From contig JAHECR010000003.1 of NCBI GenBank assembly GCA_024641655.1, positions 62,001-126,000 of the forward strand: a stretch of DNA of 64,000 nucleotides. The letters run 5' to 3'. Made by a program: the position numbers and the translations under genes. Shown here piece by piece: positions 61,052-64,000 of this stretch. The notes beneath the pieces are model-generated. The model ran no database searches and was not told the DNA's origin. It worked only from the letters and a program-made list of their open reading frames with translations. The DNA is from Acidimicrobiaceae bacterium. GTDB taxonomy: Bacteria; Actinomycetota; Acidimicrobiia; Acidimicrobiales; UBA8592. The first letter of the stretch is position 1, and every line of letters begins with the position of its first letter.

Positions 61052-61888
61052 ATGAGCCCCGATCACCTCGTCTGGACACAACACCCCAACCTCGACCGAC
61101 CGGTCATCGTTGCCGCCTTCGCCGGCTGGAACGACGCGGGAGACGCGGCAACCTGGGCGCTGCGTCACCTCCAGAGTCGGCTCGACGCCGTGACCTTCGC
61201 CGACATCGACGGCGAGGAGTTCTACGACTTCACCGAGGCGCGACCCGTCGTGGAACTCGAGGACGGGGAGCGACATCTCGTCTGGCCCCAGAACGAGTTC
61301 AGTGCCGCGATGGGCCAGAACCTGGTCCTCCTCCAGGGTTTGGAGCCGCACTTCAAGTGGCGTACCTTCACCGAGCAGGTCCTGGCGGTGGCACGGGAGC
61401 TGGACGCCTCGATGATCGTCACGCTCGGTGCCCTGCTCGCCGAGGTGCCCCACACGCGGCCGGTCATGGTCTACGGCTCTTGCGAGGATGCCGGACTCGG
61501 AGAACGCCTAGGCCTGTCGCCGTCGGCCTACGAGGGACCCACCGGAATCGTGGGCGTGCTCAACAGTGCCGCGCAGGACGAAGGCATCCTCACCGCGTCA
61601 CTGTGGGCGGCCGTTCCGAACTACGTCTCGGGCGCTGCATCGCCCAAAGCTGCCCTCGCACTGATCGAGCGCCTCCAACAGGTGCTGGCCACGCCCATTC
61701 CGGTAACCGACCTCGAGATCGCGTCATCGGCCTACGAGCGGCAGATCAGCGAGCTGATCTCCGAGGACAGCGACGCGCTCGACTATCTGCGCACCCTCGA
61801 GGAGCAGTACGACGAGGGAGAGCTCGAAGACCCCGACCCCGCCGGCCTCGCCGACGAGGTGGAGCAGTTCCTGCGCGACCTCGACTGA
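61052..61888 (+). CDS. PAC2 family protein
   Basis: A 278-residue protein of the proteasome-assembly-chaperone-like PAC2 family, common in Actinobacteria. Signals: VIVAAFAGWNDAGDAATWALRHL near the N-terminus, GEEFYDFTEARPVVEL, GLEPHFKWRTFTEQVLAVA, TLGALLAEVPHTRPV, and VPNYVSGAASPKAALALIERL. It ends in an acidic tail. The biochemical role is not established. GGGGG ribosome binding site before the ATG. Confidence 0.88.
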   Translation: MSPDHLVWTQHPNLDRPVIVAAFAGWNDAGDAATWALRHLQSRLDAVTFADIDGEEFYDFTEARPVVELEDGERHLVWPQNEFSAAMGQNLVLLQGLEPHFKWRTFTEQVLAVARELDASMIVTLGALLAEVPHTRPVMVYGSCEDAGLGERLGLSPSAYEGPTGIVGVLNSAAQDEGILTASLWAAVPNYVSGAASPKAALALIERLQQVLATPIPVTDLEIASSAYERQISELISEDSDALDYLRTLEEQYDEGELEDPDPAGLADEVEQFLRDLD

Positions 61889-61908
61889 GCGGGTTCGGGC
61901 GCCGCGGC

Positions 61909-62766
61909 TCAGGTGATGGCGAGCCGGGAGCGGATCCACGACACGACGTCGTCGATCACCTGGGGACCCTCGGGTTCGTTGAACGGTTCATGTCGCAGAC
62001 CGGCGAGGACGCGTCGTTGCACGCAGGGAACCCGCCCGAGGATCTCCGACGCCGACGTCGGCACCACTTCGTCGTCACCGCCATGCACGACGAGGGTTTC
62101 GACGTCGAGCTCGTCGACGTGGGCCCGCACCCAATCCATCGCGGCGAAGAGCTCGGCGCCCAGCTTCACCGAGGTCCTGTGCTCGACGAGCGGATCGCCG
62201 TCGAAGGCAGCGCACACTTCCTGGTCACGTGAGAGCGCCGACGTCGGGATCGGGCTCGGGATGCGCAGGCGAGGGACGAGCCGCGACAGCGGAATCGCCA
62301 ACGTGTGCAGCCAGTCGGGCGTGGCATCGCCGAGGGCGGGCCCGCTGAGCACGAGGAGGTCGGGGTGCGTGCGCCTCGAGAGGACGGCGCGCAGCGCGAT
62401 GAGTCCACCCATCGAGTGGCCCAGCAACACGCGCGGCACGCCCAGGGGCGACAACGAGTCGAACCGCTCCGCGACATCGTCGACATAGCGGTCGAAACGA
62501 TCGATGTGGCCCCGAGGGCCGCTCGAGCAGCCGAAACCACGTTGGTCGAAAGCGATGGTGTGGATTCCTGCAGCGGCGAATCGCCGGCCGACGCGCTCGT
62601 ATCGCCCCGAGTGCTCGTTGATCCCGTGCACGAGCAGACAGGTGGCAACCGGTTCGTCGACGACCCAGGCACGCCGGAGCTGCGTTCGACCGTCGGCGGT
62701 GGTCACGACTTCGACGACCGAGGCGACTCCTTCGTCTCGGTTCCCGCCCCCGACCTCGTCGCTCAC
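61909..62766 (-). CDS. Alpha/beta hydrolase, monoacylglycerol lipase-like
   Basis: A 285-residue serine hydrolase: VHGINEHSGRYERVGRRFAAAGIHTIAFDQRGFGCSSGPRGHIDRFDRYVDDV is typical of monoacylglycerol lipases. Nucleophile elbow LLGHSMGGLIALRA, later Asp in VVHGGDDEVVP and His in LAGLRHEPFNEPE. No signal peptide. The GTG at 62766 overlaps the Nudix stop (GTGA). Confidence 0.88.
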   Translation of the reverse strand: MSDEVGGGNRDEGVASVVEVVTTADGRTQLRRAWVVDEPVATCLLVHGINEHSGRYERVGRRFAAAGIHTIAFDQRGFGCSSGPRGHIDRFDRYVDDVAERFDSLSPLGVPRVLLGHSMGGLIALRAVLSRRTHPDLLVLSGPALGDATPDWLHTLAIPLSRLVPRLRIPSPIPTSALSRDQEVCAAFDGDPLVEHRTSVKLGAELFAAMDWVRAHVDELDVETLVVHGGDDEVVPTSASEILGRVPCVQRRVLAGLRHEPFNEPEGPQVIDDVVSWIRSRLAIT

Positions 62767-63434
62767 CGGTCGTTGTCGCGCCAGGCCGGCCGGCGCGGCC
62801 GGTCGAAGCGCACCTCGATGTCCTCCCCCCGGATCGCACGGAACGCATGATCGGCCCAACGCTCCACACCGGCGAGCGGCTCAGGGAGCGCCTCTTCGGG
62901 GAAGAACCCGAGATCGTTGCACTCGAGGGGATGGCCCTTCAGTGCGCCGCCGGTCATCCGGCAGTGGAAGACCAGCGAGTACATCGGGAACCGGCTCATC
63001 CCGTGCTGGACCCCGTCGAGGACCGAGATCAGCCGAACGACCTCGCATTCGATCCCCGTCTCCTCGAGGACCTCCTTCTCGGCCACTTCGGCTGCGGCAT
63101 ACCCCGGATCGGCCCAACCAGTCGGGAACAGCCAGACGCCGGAATCGGACCGTTGGATCAGCAGCACCTCACCGTCGTCGTTGCCGACGATGGCGCCGAT
63201 GGCGATCTTGGGCGTCACGTACCCGGGAACACCCTTGCCGATCGAGCCCATCCACTCCTGGACCTGCGTCTCTGGCTGCGGCGCGTCGAGCGCCTGCGCC
63301 CGGATGTCTGCGGCGATGTGCAGCACCTCCTCGAAGCGTTCCTGCTCGTAGAGGTTGTCGGTGAAGCCCAACCCGGTACGCGCGATCGCCGCGAGCGCCT
63401 CGCTCCATCGGATCAGGGACTGCTCGTCAGCCAT
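62763..63434 (-). CDS. Nudix hydrolase with N-terminal Nudix_N-type domain
   Basis: A 223-residue protein. The first 65 residues (LIRWSEALAAIARTGLGFTDNLYEQERFEEVLHIAADI) match the helical N-terminal domain of YjhB-like ADP-ribose pyrophosphatases. The Nudix box is LFPTGWADPGYAAAEVAEKEVLEETGI, with Tyr for the first Glu and Lys for Arg; such changes also occur in this subfamily. Substrate probably a nucleotide sugar or ADP-ribose. It overlaps glnD by eight bases and the hydrolase by four. Confidence 0.86.
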   Translation of the reverse strand: MADEQSLIRWSEALAAIARTGLGFTDNLYEQERFEEVLHIAADIRAQALDAPQPETQVQEWMGSIGKGVPGYVTPKIAIGAIVGNDDGEVLLIQRSDSGVWLFPTGWADPGYAAAEVAEKEVLEETGIECEVVRLISVLDGVQHGMSRFPMYSLVFHCRMTGGALKGHPLECNDLGFFPEEALPEPLAGVERWADHAFRAIRGEDIEVRFDRPRRPAWRDNDR

Positions 63435-64000
63435 CGGATGCCTCGGGAATTGCGAACGTGAGCCCGATCGCGTGGCGGATCGCCCGTTCGACCTCGTTGA
63501 CGTGCTCGGGGTCGACGACCTTGTTGCCGGCGCGATCGACGACATAGAAGGAGTCCACCACATCATCGCCCAATGTCTGGACCTTCGCCGTGAGGATGTT
63601 CAGATCGAGAGCGGAGAGCGCTCGGGTGACCTGGTACAGCAGACCGATGCCGTTGGGGGCGGAGACATCGATGACGGTGGCGGCCGACGTCGTCTCGTTG
63701 TCGATGTCGACAGCAGTCGAAACGACCCGCATCGGCGCGACGCGGCTGGTACCGGCAGAGTAGGTGCGGACCCGCTCGGCGAGCCGCGCCTCGATGGCGA
63801 GCTTGCCTCGCACCGACCGTTGCACCGACAGGCACACCCGGTCCCAGTCGATCTCTCGTCCGTGGGTGCTCTGGACCCGGAACGTGGCCAGCGCCATGCC
63901 GAACTCCGTGTGGGCCGCAGCCTCCAACACGTCGAGCCCGTTGAGCGACACGGCGCCGGAGATACGGGCGAAAACACCGGGCCGATCGACTTCCATCACG
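63427..64000 (-). CDS. glnD: [Protein-PII] uridylyltransferase GlnD, C-terminal fragment
   Basis: The last 190 residues of a gene running off the right edge. Two ACT domains are visible: one starting EVDRPGVFARISGAVSLNGLDVLEAAAHTEFG, and one with VIDVSAPNGIGLLYQVTRALSALDLNILTAKVQTLGDDVVDSFYV. This tandem ACT end, with DSFYV and a ...RAGNKV strand, is that of GlnD, which senses glutamine and modifies PII proteins. The nucleotidyltransferase and HD domains lie beyond the window. The end of the gene overlaps the Nudix start. Confidence 0.85.
   Translation of the reverse strand, partial: VMEVDRPGVFARISGAVSLNGLDVLEAAAHTEFGMALATFRVQSTHGREIDWDRVCLSVQRSVRGKLAIEARLAERVRTYSAGTSRVAPMRVVSTAVDIDNETTSAATVIDVSAPNGIGLLYQVTRALSALDLNILTAKVQTLGDDVVDSFYVVDRAGNKVVDPEHVNEVERAIRHAIGLTFAIPEASDG

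Overview
The window is high-GC DNA packed with genes on both strands and looks like chromosome of an actinomycete, most likely of the class Acidimicrobiia. The support is a set of gene types and pairings: DUF2017 after clpS, a DUF3499-type protein, a GuaB3-type IMPDH relative, a mycothiol-type TIGR03086 protein, an F420-type luciferase-like oxidoreductase, an actinobacterial HelD and a Tad pilus locus of the reduced monoderm type. I see no phage, integrase, transposase or CRISPR. Genus-level placement is not possible from this sequence alone.

Layout. 1-1132: 3' end of serS, then a flavin/F420 oxidoreductase. 1154-9881 (minus): an aerobic-respiration operon. Its downstream half is an ordinary caa3-type oxidase (ctaC with a fused cytochrome c, ctaD, ctaE, subunit IV, ctaG). 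Its upstream half codes for a subunit I paralogue, a subunit III paralogue and an unknown membrane protein. The subunit I paralogue has lost every heme and copper ligand. 10060-12301: a tandem repeat, then divergent ctaB and ctaA for heme A synthesis. 12298-13068: clpS and DUF2017. 13146-13644: tRNA-Glu, tRNA-Asp and tRNA-Phe. 13738-22836: DEAD-box helicase, TIGR03086 protein, guaA, guaB3, a CoA-pyrophosphatase-like Nudix, groEL/groES under a CIRCE operator, and pyrE.

22996-35641: tag glycosylase, a lipoprotein whose start lies in a 21-bp triplicate repeat, an overlapping aminotransferase/omega-amidase pair, a three-gene ABC exporter, a crotonase, a DUF3499-like protein, an M29/NicX-like protein that seems to lack a normal start codon, a LysM lipoprotein, cyclophilin, a 57-residue zinc-ribbon protein and a 1-Cys peroxiredoxin. 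35834-39338: a second MacB/FtsX-type ABC pair. 39487-46766 (minus): a Tad/Flp pilus locus with two pilins, cpaB, tadZ, tadA, a VWA-tadB fusion and tadC. 47313-49385: HelD, also without a normal start at its conserved N-terminus.

49908-64000: hemE and hemY/cgoX, an apolipoprotein N-acyltransferase homologue whose nucleophile Cys is Ser, dtd, a coupled glycosyltransferase-methyltransferase-toroid trio, bcp, a methyltransferase, GtrA, a PQQ-type sugar dehydrogenase lipoprotein, GNAT, PAC2, alpha/beta hydrolase, Nudix, and the C-terminal ACT domains of glnD at the right edge. The heme genes (ctaA, ctaB, hemE, hemY) support the oxidase. The best candidate for something undescribed is the ligand-free oxidase-like module at 6705-9881.
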